DNA of 64,000 bases from NCBI RefSeq assembly GCF_024362695.1, contig NC_065426.1, forward strand, positions 4,742,236 to 4,806,235, written 5' to 3'. This DNA comes from Pectinophora gossypiella (taxonomy: Eukaryota > Arthropoda > Insecta > Lepidoptera > Gelechiidae). The notes beneath the pieces were generated by a model, which was given only the letters and a program-made list of their open reading frames with translations, did no database searches and was not told the DNA's origin. Positions 1 to 11,420 of the stretch are shown here, piece by piece. Position 1 is the first letter of the stretch, and each line of letters starts with the position of its first letter. A program made the translations under genes and the position numbers.

Positions 1-636
1 TCCAAAACTCCAAAAATAGACAGCCAAATAATTAAGTTAAATAATATCCCGATTGAAAATGTAAAGAACTTTAAGTATCTAGGCAGCATAATAACGAATG
101 ACTCAAGATGTACTTTAGACGTTAAAACCAGAATAGCAATGGCAAAACAAGCTTTCCATAACATAGGGTGCATATTCAAGGCTAAGATTGCCAAATCTAT
201 CAGAAAAAGATGTGTCAAAACCTTCGTATGGAGTATAGCCCTCTATGGATGTGAAACTTGGACACTGACACAGAAGGACAGAGAGAGACTCGAGGCCTTT
301 GAAATGTGGTGTTGGAGGAGGATGGAAAGAATAAGTTGGACAGAAAGGGTTACAAATGAGGAAGTGCTAGTAAGAGTAAGGGAAAAGAGACAAATACTGA
401 GAATTATTGAGGACAGAAGAGGCAAGATGATTGGACACCTAATAAGACACGACGAATTCATTAAAAACATCATAGAAGGAAAGCTAGAAGGAAAGAGAGG
501 AAGGGGAAGACCAAGAAGAGCTTACATGGAACAGATTAAAGAAAAGGTTAACGTCGTGTCTTATAGGGAAGTCAAGGAATTGGCCTTTGATAGACTGGAA
601 TGGAAAATGCTACACCGACAAGAGCGTGGCTCTTAA
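1..636 (+). CDS. RTE-type LINE reverse transcriptase, C-terminal part (5' end outside window)
   Basis: The frame is open from base 1 to a TAA at 634-636, about 211 codons. It is the C-terminal end of a non-LTR retrotransposon ORF2, an endonuclease/reverse transcriptase that copies its own RNA at a nicked target. Visible family marks are the thumb-proximal stretch F-K-Y-L-G-S-I-I, then L-Y-G-C-E-T-W-T-L, then the GHLIRHD and KRGRGRPRR-A-Y blocks typical of RTE-clade tails. The catalytic YADD region lies upstream of the window. The first in-frame ATG (139) is internal, not a true start. The 3' UTR is almost absent: a GAT repeat (640-652) follows the stop directly, as in RTE elements. The frame has no stop or shift, so the copy may be fairly young. 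The tail is shared with short elements at 34647 and 38989. Confidence 0.85.
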   Translation, partial: SKTPKIDSQIIKLNNIPIENVKNFKYLGSIITNDSRCTLDVKTRIAMAKQAFHNIGCIFKAKIAKSIRKRCVKTFVWSIALYGCETWTLTQKDRERLEAFEMWCWRRMERISWTERVTNEEVLVRVREKRQILRIIEDRRGKMIGHLIRHDEFIKNIIEGKLEGKRGRGRPRRAYMEQIKEKVNVVSYREVKELAFDRLEWKMLHRQERGS

Positions 637-653
637 ATTGATGATGATGATGA

Positions 654-1876
654 CATATTTGATGCATTTCTTTTATGCATGTTGGTTGGAGTCTGTGGTT
701 GATGTAGTATATTAGCAAAACATGAACTATTTTGTCTCTGGTGAACTTCACTGTATTTTTTAAAGTAATAAGGATACTCCCTAACAAAACAACATGCTTC
801 TCTGATGTAAGCACATGGGACTGGCAAGATATTTAATTGTTTGAATAAAGGCCTGCAACTTTCTCTAAATCCGACTCTACATATTGCACGTATGTTGCGT
901 TATGTGGCTGATATAAAGTATACTTATTCGTAAGATTTTTATGGCAAACCATAAATACTACAATGCAGTCTGTATTATGTTATTTATCGTATATCAAAGT
1001 TTGTCTGGTAGAGATTGCTTTTAGCGATAAAGCAGCCTGTGCCCACTTTTACTTTGAATATAGGAATTGTAGCGTTGACAGCGACTCCCCGAACGGCGAC
1101 TGCTTTACATCACGTCTATCATTTACATGTACAGTTCAAAACACAATTTTGATGTCTGTGCATGCAATGAAGTGTACATTCATTAATTTATTGAAATACT
1201 AATTCATAATGCCAACTCTTCGTCCGTTCTGATTTCGCTTAAGCAGATACGCACCTTTAGGTGACCACCGGAATGAAACGGCCAATACGTTTTCACACGC
1301 ACAGAATAACTTTTCGGAACGCACTTTTTACTATCCACCTTTCGTATTTTGTATGCTTTAGTGCGCACTTATTCCTTTTCACGAGCAAAGGAAAACAATG
1401 TTTATGGCACCATAAAACTCCTTATCTTCAACGTAGTGTGGCATAACAATAGTTTGAAGAACTTGTCATCAGTAAAGTTATTATATTACTTAGTATTACC
1501 TATAGGAACTCTCATTTTAATGAGAACAAACTTTGTTGTTGAAACCGCAAATTATTTATATTAATAGCTTATGAAAATGTTTAAAATAGGTATTGCGTTT
1601 CATTACTTACATTTTGAAAAATTGTGTGTCTGTTTTCGCAGTGTTGTCACTGACAATTAGATGTAGGATGTAGAAATAACACGGGATATTTCAAATATCC
1701 TTATATTTTAACAAAATGCTCTAACTCGACCGACATTTGCACCATAGGCTCACTTTCTTACTTTTTAAAACTGCCTTACGTCCCATTCATTAACCATCCT
1801 CTATTCATACCATAAATAATCTAATTCCCATACATTATCCTTCCATAGTATTCCCACTTTCCTACAGCTTCAATTT
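654..1876. other. No gene seen
   Basis: AT-rich unique-looking sequence. The ORFs here are under 90 codons with no recognisable motif. No repeat family from elsewhere in the window was recognised. Confidence 0.5.
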
Positions 1877-1960
1877 TAGCCCAGCTGTGGTAGCCCAGTT
1901 TGAGGAACGCTTGTCTCTCACTGTGTGGTCACTAGTTCGCAACCCGACACGGGCCTAATC
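1877..1960 (+). repeat. Degenerate tRNA-like SINE head
   Basis: Resembles a decayed tRNA with an A-box-like GTAGCCCAG and a B-box-like AGTTCGCAACC. It is not a functional tRNA because the stems do not close. Confidence 0.3.
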
Positions 1961-2070
1961 TTCTTCTTATCATATTGGTTGTGAGGTGGAATATTGGCCT
2001 CATCAACCCTAGTGTCAGGGTTATTATTAAGCCGCCAAAGGCCCCTGGCATGGCCCATGTAACGATCTAA
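1961..2070 (-). repeat. tRNA-derived SINE, 3' part only
   Basis: Reverse complement of the tail found in full copies at 13511 and 26153: 'TTGTGAGGTGGA', 'CTAGTGTCAGGGTTATTATT' and the block around 'GCCCATGTAACGA'. The head is missing (5' truncation). Confidence 0.7.
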
Positions 2071-2087
2071 ACCTAAACCAATTCCGA

Positions 2088-2290
2088 ATTTGTTTTCGAA
2101 TTCACGTTTGGATCATAAATGATTATCATGTGCTCAGTTGTGAAGGTAAATATCGCAAAAAAACCCACATTCCCATAAAATGCGTTTGGGAGATAGAGCG
2201 CTGGTTTTCCCTTCGCGGGTTGGAAGATCAGACAGGCAGTGGCTTCTTTAAAAGCCGGACAACAGAAAAAATTTATTCCAATTTTAAAAA
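2088..2290 (+). repeat. LINE 3'-tail repeat (57.7-kb family), diverged
   Basis: Shares with 57697-58055 the order 'GCTCAGTTGTGAAGG', 'AAACCCACATTCCC', 'GGTTTTCCCTTCGC' and 'GCAGTGGCTTCT'. Probably the 3' UTR of an unidentified LINE. Confidence 0.6.
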
Positions 2291-2576
2291 CAAAAATAAA
2301 GCTTTATCTGACTACATCACAAAACTCTGCTGAGTACGCCTCATATAAATAGAATAAAAATATTCTTCACAAAGGGTGTTCATAGCAGAAAAAGGAGACA
2401 ATAGAAAGTTTTTTGAAATCCGTAATGCTCGTGAAACAAAAAGAATATCATTTTAAAATTGCCTCTTATTTATTATTTTGTAATATTTCACATTTCATCC
2501 GAAATCATTGACAAAAAAAAATCCAAAAGAATATAATAGTACCTTGTATATTTAAATACAACCATAGTAGATACTT

Positions 2577-2765
2577 TAGAGAATCAGAAAGGAAATATGA
2601 TTGGCCACCTGATACGACACGATTCATTTATAAAGAACATCATAGAAGGAAAAATTAAAGGAAAGAGAGGAAGGGTAACGTTAATGAAATAAATAAAAGA
2701 GAAGGTACAGTTCGTGACGTATTATGAGGTGAAGGATTTGGCGGATAGAAGAGAGGAATAGTGAT
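2577..2765 (+). pseudogene. RTE LINE fragment, same block as 405-605
   Basis: Aligns by eye to the first LINE: 'ATGATTGGCCACCTGATACG', 'AACATCATAGAAGGAAAA' and 'AAAGGAAAGAGAGGAAG' recur in order. The frame is broken by stops (TAA TGA-type losses after the GRGR block), so it is a dead 5'- and internally decayed copy. Confidence 0.75.
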
Positions 2766-3362
2766 TCTAGCTAATTATGCACAATCAAAGATCAAAAGTG
2801 CAGTTACTGAGCCCAGCGTAGTTGTTTTTGTAGGTGTTTTTGGTCTATTACAGAAGCGACCTGTAACCAAAGGTCTTAAGTGCAACCAGTTAATTTATTA
2901 CTTTGCAAGGAACTGATTGGACTTTTGCACCTTATCGTATCTACGTACTTGTAAAACAGTAAAACACAGACGGGAAACATGAAACAATAAAATTACATGA
3001 GCTATAAAAGTTATGGTTAACAATCGCAGAATGTAGATGACTGGATAAAGTAGTCAGACAGATTGATGTCTAGGCGACATGAATACTTCACTCTAATATA
3101 CGTTTTAGAGATCCGTGACAAAATGGTGGTTACTCAAAATGTCTCTCCTCACCTCAGTCATAATCAAAATGGTAGTAGATTAATATTATAGGACATAATT
3201 AAAATTAATGTTGAATTTTGACTTTCAGCGTTTTTTTATATTTCCTACTTTAAAAAAATCTTAATTAGGTATATAAGTCAAGTACGTTTGGTACATTCTA
3301 AGCAATTTGATAAAACATCCCAAGTATGTATGTATGTGTTATGAATGGTAATCTCACGAACA
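2766..3362. other. No gene seen
   Basis: AT-rich, no recognisable coding or repeat signal. Confidence 0.45.
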
Positions 3363-3521
3363 GGGGGGTTAAAGTGGCCACATCAAAGCAATTCATCCAA
3401 GAAAGCAATGTGGCAATTTGACAGTTGCGCATATAAAAGTAAGTGCGCAATGCAAACAAATGTCAAATAGTAATATTGCTTTCTTAGATGAATTGCTTCG
3501 ATGTGGCCATTTTATCCCCCC
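3363..3521. mobile_element. Short TIR element (MITE), about 159 bp
   Basis: Terminal inverted repeats of about 48 bp. The left end GGGGGGTTAAAGTGGCCACA pairs with the right end reading inward GGGGGGATAAAATGGCCACA, with only a few mismatches. No coding capacity. The superfamily is not determined. Confidence 0.75.
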
Positions 3522-5839
3522 AGGAAGATGATGATTTCATTGCTGTCTTCAATTTGTCATGCTTGAATGAAGTAACTCATTCATATTATATACCGTGACT
3601 AATGAGAATAAAAACTAGAAGTTCAAATGTAGGCGGCAGCACCGTTGAGTTTTCCTACATTTTGACAGTTTTCCATACTGTCAAGCTAAAATTTGTGATG
3701 AATTGCCATGAAATGTGAAGCAACGTATCCCATCTGAAGGATGACTTACGAAAAAGAAAGCAGCCAGTTAGAAAACGGCACTTTTGATTGAAAAAAGTTT
3801 TTCTATGTTTTCTTCTTTCAAATCTTTAGGGAATTATTATAATGGGGTTCAAATTCGTCTGAGCCAAAATTTTGTCGATTAAATTTTTTCTTTGTGAGTT
3901 TCGAGAGTAAAAAAATGACATAAAAATGCTTTGCAGAAGTTTATTCCAACTATAAATATTCTTGTGTCTTCTATTTTTAGAAATATTCTTGTCAAGATAT
4001 TAATTTTAAGTATATTGCATCTGACATACTTGCGTCTAACATAAATACGAGTAAGAATTTTCAAACAATGCAAACAGCACTGCGTCTGTCCTGTATTGTA
4101 GCAATTCCTTTGTGACCTAAAATGTAGCCCGTACCCGAGAAGTCTGATACACTGAAATTCAACTACAATTTACGAAGTGCGCATACTCGTACAATATTTG
4201 GTATTTCTAAGCTGTATACAATACCATTCAGGGAAGTTATTGTGAGGGGATTCTGCCGATGTTGCTTAGTAAACGGACGGTTTTGGCTTTTGACGCATGT
4301 CGGTAGTCGTTAGGTCCAGACAAAGGCTTCTAGATAACTTGATCATTGTGACTTCTGGTCTTGCTACTAGCCAAGAATTCTCATCCAATTATTCTAGTTA
4401 GTTTTTTGTTGTTTTGTTTCAGTTGCCTAAAAAAAGGTTCAGTTTGATCTACTCTGAACCGGCGTGCGTGTATAAAACGATTGATGAATGTGGAGGAAGC
4501 AAGAAAAGTGTGTCAGGATCGAAGCAAATGGTATGGAAGTGTCTGCTTACCCTTAAGTATGTGTACGCACGCGAATTTCCCACCAGGCCAACGAAGACTA
4601 TTTGCTTTGATCCTGCTCGCATTACTTCTCTTGCTTTCTCCTCATTTATACTTAAATTATTTTTAGAGATATGCTGGTTGAAACTTGACTTGATAATTTA
4701 AGGATCGCCTTGCACATTAAGTTTATTGTAATTAAAAATTATGAAATAAAATTTTGTTAGGAATAAGAATTGAATTATTTTGAAAATACACGTAAAAAAG
4801 TGTACGGAACCATTAATAACAATAACCAACATGGCAGCATTTTTAATCCATAGCACACAAACACTCAATGTGATTGGTTCGAATAAAAAACGGCGTGTTT
4901 TAAAAATAAATCCTTCCTGTGTTTTACTTTGAAATCGGAGGTTAATTTTTCAACAACACTATTTACGTTTTCAACGTAATATTTTTTTTGTTTTATTTTT
5001 TGGGGAAAGCTTTACACACAAGGCTCAACAGGAGGCTTTAAATATTTAAATAGGTACAAACATTATTCAGGTCAATTACAAGTTTCCACGTGAATAAATA
5101 AAAAAATAAACATCGGATACGAAATTAAATACAGTAAACAGGGCAGGTGGGGTGTTGCTACTGGAGAAAGTAAATTTAAATTATATTGACTGAGGAAAAA
5201 TAAATGTCAGAAGTCACTCAATTAAGACTGTAATAAATTAAATAATTTATCCAGTTCATTTCTCTGTTGTTTATTATTTAATTTATTTATTATATTGTAT
5301 TGCACCATCCCGCGCTCCGATGCATAAGGTTCTTCCACCGTAAGGTTTCCTGGCAGAAATTGTTGTTATTTTATTTTTATTTTCTTCGGAAAACCAACAG
5401 CAAAAGAAATATTATATTATGTTATAACTATACAATAATCCAATTATAGGTTTTCACAAATAACAACTTAATATCTAATATGAGAAGAAAACAGCAAACT
5501 CGACAAAAAAAAAAAAAAACAATAAGGCGTTTATTTTATTCGTCTGTACATGTCATGTGTTCCTGTTTTTGTGGAATAAAGGATTATTGGTTTAATTTTG
5601 ATTTAAAAAAAAAGAACACTATGGCCCTGTTTGACTTACATCGTAGCATTACGGGAGACCCGGCTGGGGTTTTATACCACAGAATTCGAACAACCTACAT
5701 TACAATTGATGTCAAGTGGTGTCCGAGATATGTGCCCGGTTGGCATTAGGCTCGCCCCCTCTTACATGAAACTTAAATATTCACCTCTGTCTAACCCTTC
5801 GGGGATACAGCCGTCATGCTTTGTTATATAATACGTATA
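3522..5839. other. No gene seen; small LINE-tail scrap
   Basis: AT-rich sequence with no recognised ORF. 5326-5365 carries a decayed piece of the 'AAGGTTGCCTGGCAGAAATT' LINE-tail family (compare 12212). Confidence 0.45.
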
Positions 5840-6185
5840 TAATATATACACAAAAAGATGCAGGATCTGGCAGGAACGGGTAAACCCCCCAAAACCTTTT
5901 GTTTCGCCGTCCGAGAGACCTCCGCCAGGTCTTGATTTGCCTTGGCTTACGTGAAAGTCTCTAAATAGACTTCGGACTCAGGTGGGCCGAAGTAAGGACA
6001 ATTTGTTGAGGTGGGGTTTTTCGGATGGCTCGGACTTAAAGTGAAAGTGCGGCACTGTTCCCCAAACGATGGAACATCTTACATCGTGTCCTGCGTGCCC
6101 GAACACCTGCACGCAGGAGGATCTGATGAGCGCTGCAGATAGCGCCATACTTGTTGCCAAGTTTTGGGCCGATCCTATTTAGTTT
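5840..6185. other. GC-richer segment, unclassified
   Basis: Less AT-rich than its surroundings. Short stop-broken frames are present but I recognise no protein in them. It may be a decayed retroelement fragment. Confidence 0.25.
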
Positions 6186-6222
6186 GCCATCGACACAATA
6201 AGAAGAGATATACACACATGCA

Positions 6223-6512
6223 TGAGGAGCTCGGTGGCGCAGCGGTGAACGCGCTCAGTCTGCGATTGTTGAAGTTAAGCAACTTTCGCAAAGGCCGGTC
6301 ATAGGATGGGTGACCACAAAAAAAGTTTTCATCTTGAGCTCCTCCGTGCTTCGGAAGGCACGTTAAGCCGTTGGTGACGGCTGCATTAGCAGTCGTTAAT
6401 AACCATCAATACGCACTGGGCCCGCGTGATGGTTTAATGTCCGATCTCCCTATCCATCCATAGGGAAGGCCCGTGCCCCAGCAGTGGGGACGTTAATGGG
6501 CTGATGATGATG
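6223..6512 (+). mobile_element. 5S-rRNA-headed SINE, full copy with 13-bp TSD
   Basis: The head keeps two 5S rRNA promoter blocks: box A GAAGTTAAGCAAC at 6271-6283 and box C GGATGGGTGACC at 6304-6315. Their start-to-start distance is 33 bp, as in 5S genes. A tRNA-like GGCGCAGCGG precedes them. The tail ends in (GAT)n. Flanking duplication ATACACACATGCA is at 6210-6222 and 6513-6525, so this is target-primed insertion. Confidence 0.85.
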
Positions 6513-6525
6513 ATACACACATGCA

Positions 6526-7861
6526 CATACATTCGTACATAAATTCACTCCCGTAATCTGTAGTGAATTATCTAATGTCAATTAGCATATCAGATTCATT
6601 AGTTCGAGTATGAAGCTTAGGAGTAGGTACATCTGTTTCATTAGTACTTACTTGCATACGCAAACTCCCGTTTCGTATTCCTAACCACAATCTACTTTGA
6701 AATGTCTAACATGCATACATATATACTCACGCCTATTTCCTACCGGGGTAGTTATGGAAGAGCGGAGCCACCTAATACAATCAATCATATTGGTGCTAAT
6801 TCCTGCAGATGCCATCTAATTTTATTTTAAGTTATACCTGTCATTTTCTTATCCGCTGAAAAAGAAAAGGACGGATAATCGACAGGCATAAAATTTATGG
6901 AACACACGTCAATTTTAAGCAGAAATCTAAAACAACTATCTAAAAGTTTTATATAGGTCAATAATCCGACAGAGTTGAGTAGACAGCACGTCAAATGGAT
7001 TGCATACCAGCGAGATGCCTATTTTATTCGCCTGGGTTATTCATTCGTTATGAAATTAACTTGTTGACAATCATTCGTCCCTTTCCAAGAAAAAAAAAAA
7101 GAAAAAAAAAGTATTAGGTCTTTTGACTTTTAAAAATAATTTGTTTTAGTCCTAAGACAAATCCCGGATACTTCGTATAAAAAACCTTGTTTTTCACAGC
7201 CACTACACATTGACGTTATCGTACACGCGCATCTGTGTGTGTCGACGTCTGACCCCCATACGATTGAATACTAAAATAAGTAACTTAAAAAACTTAAGTA
7301 ACGTAAAATAAGTAACTATTGAATACTAAAGTAAGTAAGTAGTGTTCTTTATACAGTAGTACTATTCGTTATTCTATGCCCAAGGCCCAAGTAATTTGAT
7401 AACGCAAAAGTCAAACGCAATAAGAACTCAAAACAAACATTTGCAATCAGCACTTGATTTTGAAATAAAATGACTAATCACCACCTTTGAAGTAACTTTG
7501 ATCAGAATATTTCGTGATACAACTTTCCTTTCAAAAGCTGAAACGTACCTCATTATTATGATTAAAGTAAATAAGCGAGGGGCGTTTAAATTTCTACGAA
7601 CGAAACGCTAAGTTACGTTCCGATTCGAAATTAACTCGGATGGAACAACTCGTTGCGTAGTGATGTAGCGTCTTGCAGATAACAGGAACTGGTAGTAATA
7701 GGTAGTTAGAGATAAAAATGAAATTCGTCTTTTTTGTTTTTCTAAAGTTGTAACTTTAGAAAAACTATAATTTCGGTTACGATTACGGATACTTAGTTGT
7801 TTCATTTCAGATTTCCAAAAGTTTTGGTATCGGTTACGGAGATCCGTAACAACCCGAAAAT
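6526..7861. other. No gene seen
   Basis: AT-rich. It holds an A-rich run near 7090-7110. 7160-7390 resembles a decayed member of the 58.2-kb CCGGACACT element ('CCCGGATACTTCGTATA', 'TTATTCTATGCCC'). Confidence 0.4.
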
Positions 7862-8030
7862 CAATCAATCAATCAATAATACTTTATTGCACAACGGCAT
7901 ATACAAAGGACATAAACATACGAATAAAAACACAAGCACATTAGGCGGCCTTATTGCTAAACAGCATTTTCTGCCAGGCAACCTTAGGGTGACAGTAGTT
8001 TATGCATTGCAGCACGGGCTGGTGCAATAA
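7862..8030 (-). repeat. LINE 3' tail with (ATTG)n end
   Basis: Reverse complement reads 'AAGGTTGCCTGGCAGAAAAT', 'AATAAGGCCGCC', 'TTCGTATGTTTATGTCC' and 'TGCAATAAAGTATTATTG'. It ends in repeats of ATTG. The AATAAA marks it as a retrotransposon 3' end. Confidence 0.75.
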
Positions 8031-8620
8031 ACATAATGATACCAACATAACTAAAAAACAGTAAATAAAAATCAACATTAATCAACTATTCATTCATTCA
8101 TTATCCACGCGTTAAAATCATGGTTTTAATAAACATTCGTGAATTCAGTTCAGTTCACTCATCAGTCATGATTAAAACCACTCACCGATATAATTACTTG
8201 ATCAAATTCCGAATTATTCCAGTCTTCAGCATCATTTCAATTAATTTAATTAAATTCGTAAAACAAACATACGTTACGGGCTAAAAGGCAACTGTTTACG
8301 ATAACGGTAAACCGACATCGGAATTAAACACATCGACGAATAAAATATGCTATAAAATTGTTCGTACACTTCCTTATCTTCTCTTTTTATAGTCCGCTTA
8401 AGGATAACATCCGAGTTATAGCGAGAACCGTGCATAGTGAGTTGCTGGTCGATATTGGAGCAATCGTAATCGTAAATACGATATTCGCGCAACAAACACC
8501 GGGAAAGTACCTGTATCAATTTTCTATGCGAATAAAAATATAGAACGCGTTCTTTCCGGCCATGTCGTAAATATTGACTGAGCGATTTCTACCAAGAAGC
8601 AGATTTCCTACCTTTTGTAT

Positions 8621-9183
8621 ACAGGGTGTTAGTGACATCGTAACGAATACTCAGGGGGATGTTTCAGACCATGATTCTGAGTATTAACTCAGAAAAAAAA
8701 AACATGAATTAAATGCTGATTATTCTAAGTTAATATCAAGTGTAATTTTCCATCGCAAAAGTATAGAATTGAAAATAATTTAAAAAAAAAAACATGAATT
8801 TTACGACGGAAAATTCCACTTCATATTAATGAAAATTCCACTTCTTTTTCTGAGTTAATACTCAGAATCATGGTCTGAAACATCCCCCTGAGTATTCGTT
8901 ACGATGTCACTAACATCCCGTACAAGAACATACGGTAGCCATACAAGGTAAGTATGGTTGTTAGTGACACTGTAACGAATACTGAAGGGGATGATTCAGA
9001 CTATGATTCTGAGTCTATATCAAGTGAAATTTCCTGTAGGGAAAGTCATGAAAATTTTAGTGCCTTTTTAAATTATTTTCCGTTCCATACTTTTGCGACG
9101 GAAAATTCCACTTGATATCAACTCAGAATCATGGCCTGAATTATCCCTCAAAGTTTTCGTTACGATGTCACTAACACCGTATA
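8621..9183 (+). mobile_element. Two-hairpin foldback element, copy 1
   Basis: Two adjacent foldbacks are separated by a spacer at about 8923-8956. Hairpin A has arms at 8628-8697 and 8845-8914, apparently perfect over about 70 bp, starting GTTAGTGACATCGTAACG. Hairpin B (8957-9183) ends in a diverged arm containing CTCAAAGTTTTCG. The same order and spacer recur at 43316 and, inverted, at 56417. Non-coding. Confidence 0.8.
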
Positions 9184-9194
9184 GTTCATCATAT

Positions 9195-9425
9195 CCATCT
9201 TAGGCCTTCGTCCCAGCCCGGACACTTCATACAAAAAGTGACATTCTGTACAAAAATCTCGTTTTCATACAGTCTGCGCATGCTCCCTTATTCCTTAACG
9301 GTTTACGGCCATTAAGCATAAAGTGAGTCCCAGCGAGGGGGTGAGGTAAATCTAGCCCGGCACCTAAACGGATTGGTGCGTATAGGATAGTATTCTTTAT
9401 TCTACGCCTTCGTATCAAACATTGA
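9195..9425 (+). mobile_element. CCGGACACT-type MITE, diverged copy
   Basis: Shares 'GGTTTACGGCCATTAAG', 'GGGGGTGAGGTAAATCTAG' and 'CGGATTGGTGCG' with 58230-58411. The right terminus is degraded. Confidence 0.6.
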
Positions 9426-10040
9426 AGCCAGTTGTCTTTTGTTTTACTATTAAAGATTGCATACATACTTACAAACGCCTAGTCCCACCGGGATAAGTAG
9501 AGACTATGCAATTCAAATTGCTTCGATCCTGACACACTTCTCTTGCTTCCTCCACATAAAGAAGTATAACCTGAATATTTGCTGAATACATAAGTAACAT
9601 AAGTTTGAAGACTTCATTCAGAATCAGATAAGAACACATCAATGATTTGTCGCTATCGTCATTCTCTCACCGCTTTATCACCGAAATCGACCTGGCGGAT
9701 TTACTTTTTTCTTTTGCTGTTCCCTTAAATGCTATTGGGAATTTTCACCTATTTCCTCATTCCGTTCCCCGAATACGAATTTGGATAAACGAATTTAATT
9801 CTATTCATGTCTTCAAAGAATCCCCATCTGTTTCTTGTAAAAACTGGGGCACAAGTTACCATGGTAAATATAATGCTGACTATAATACCAAAGGTGTTGT
9901 CAAAAGGATTGTGAAAGAGTATTTGCATTATAAGTTGGGATTGTGGTTGCTTTCGTTAACCGATAAATTTTGCAGAAAAAATCTTTCTTTACAACACGCT
10001 AAGTTTAAAAACTAGAACGCGACCACGGTAAATCAGGCTA
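9426..10040. other. No gene supported
   Basis: A 122-codon frame (9647-10015) lies here, but it has no recognisable domain and no ATG at its start, so I do not call it. Confidence 0.4.
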
Positions 10041-10046
10041 TAGAAA

Positions 10047-10224
10047 GTATGAAACAAGAACATAGGTATATTTCTCTGAAATTCTTCCGAATAGTGTTGT
10101 TTATGAGATAGGTAGTCGTGGTAAGTAAACTCTTAGGACAGATCTGCAAACGACCACAGCTATCTTCTAAACATCACAAATCGGAAGAATTTCAGAGAAA
10201 TATACCTATTTTTTTGTTTCATAC
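10047..10224. mobile_element. Short TIR element (MITE), 178 bp
   Basis: Arms of 44 bp: GTATGAAACAAGAACATAGG at the left and the same sequence reading in from the right (with A-run differences). The inner arm contains TTTCTCTGAAATTCTTCCGA. A half copy sits at 14213-14310. Confidence 0.8.
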
Positions 10225-10339
10225 TTTTTAGAGCGTGATTTTTTCGCAGTCGAGTTCTAGTTTCTAGTTCTAATTTGTATTTATATTATTTTGATGTCTT
10301 ATATATTACGACAACATGCTTCCTATACTTACGCAACTA

Positions 10340-10450
10340 AATAGGGTAGTGAGCTAAGTACCACACCCCACCGGGCTTTATGTTAGACTACCGCACCGTG
10401 ATAAGTGGTGACCCGTATCGTTGTTTATATTGGGACACATAAAACCTAAT
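10340..10450 (+). repeat. SINE-like repeat fragment (30.0-kb family)
   Basis: Shares 'CACCGGGCTTTATGTTAGAC' and a 'GACCCGTATCGT' block with 30000-30195 and 39580-39725. Confidence 0.5.
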
Positions 10451-10644
10451 AAAATTACTGTTTTAGTCCGTCGTTTGCTGAGGTTGTCAGAGGCGAACTA
10501 TAATTAATTAATATAATATAGGTATATAATATAGCTATATAATTAGGTATAACTTCTGATTATGTCTTTCTAACAAAACTTACTACCTCTCATCACTCCT
10601 ATTCACAATACATCTACTCTTCTATCATTAGTATTAATCCTGCT

Positions 10645-10968
10645 CTTCTATCGTGTGGATTCTGAGGTGGATTGCCAACCCCATCAACCCTGGTGTCAGG
10701 GTTACTACTGAGCCGCCATAGGCCCCTGACATGACTCATGTAACGACTACGTACTTACATCAGTAAGTATTAACCGGGACTAACGGCTTAACGTGCCTTC
10801 CGAAGCACGAATCACCTTACTTTCGGATAATCAGGTAATCAGGTGAGAATCAGTATCCTAACCAAACTAGTGATCACAAAGTGATTTGTCCCCACTGCGA
10901 TTCGAACCCGGGACCTCTGGATCGTGACCACGACGCTCAACCACTGGACCACGGAGGCCGTTTTACTT
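10645..10968 (-). mobile_element. tRNA-headed SINE, full copy with 14-bp TSD
   Basis: The minus-strand head is tRNA-like with B box GGGTTCGAATCG. The tail carries the 'CAGGGTT' block and ends near TAGAAGA. The flank GTATTAATCCTGCT (10631-10644) is repeated with one change at 10969-10982. Confidence 0.85.
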
Positions 10969-11299
10969 GTATTAACCCTGCTGCTACTACCTATTCTTAT
11001 TTATTTCTTGGCAATATTTCTCCTTAAAATTCTTCACGGATTTGCTCAAGTTGAACGACCGTAGTAAGGGGAGCTTAGTGTGAACGTGTCTGTGATAATA
11101 AAGTTTATTTTATTTCTCTGTTTATATTTCTTGTCTATTTCTTCTGTTTTTCTACTACTTGCCTCTTTCATTAATTAAAAGATATAAAACAAGGCGGGTA
11201 TGAGAAATTTCCTTGGGTCGTGATGTTTTATTGCTGGCTTTGGTTTCCTCACGAACTTTTATGACCAAAACATCAATTCGAAAATTGACATATTATGTG

Positions 11300-11420
11300 A
11301 TCTTGTATGTTTCTCACTGTGAATCTAGCACGGACCCATGATTTTCGAAATTGCTTTCGAGCTCATGTTTGGGTCATAAATGTTGATGAGGTAACCAACA
11401 TTCTGCATTTTTTAATTTAT
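11300..11420 (+). repeat. LINE-tail fragment (57.7-kb family)
   Basis: Decayed match: 'ATTGCTTTCGAGCTCATG' and 'TTTGGGTCATAAATG' resemble the start of the 57697-58055 tail. Confidence 0.4.

Noticed and set aside
5480..5749. 89-codon lysine-rich ORF
   Set aside because: Begins in a poly-A tract; no domain recognised.
9647..10015. 122-codon plus-strand ORF
   Set aside because: No ATG at its start, no domain, AT-rich unstructured composition and no neighbouring gene signals.
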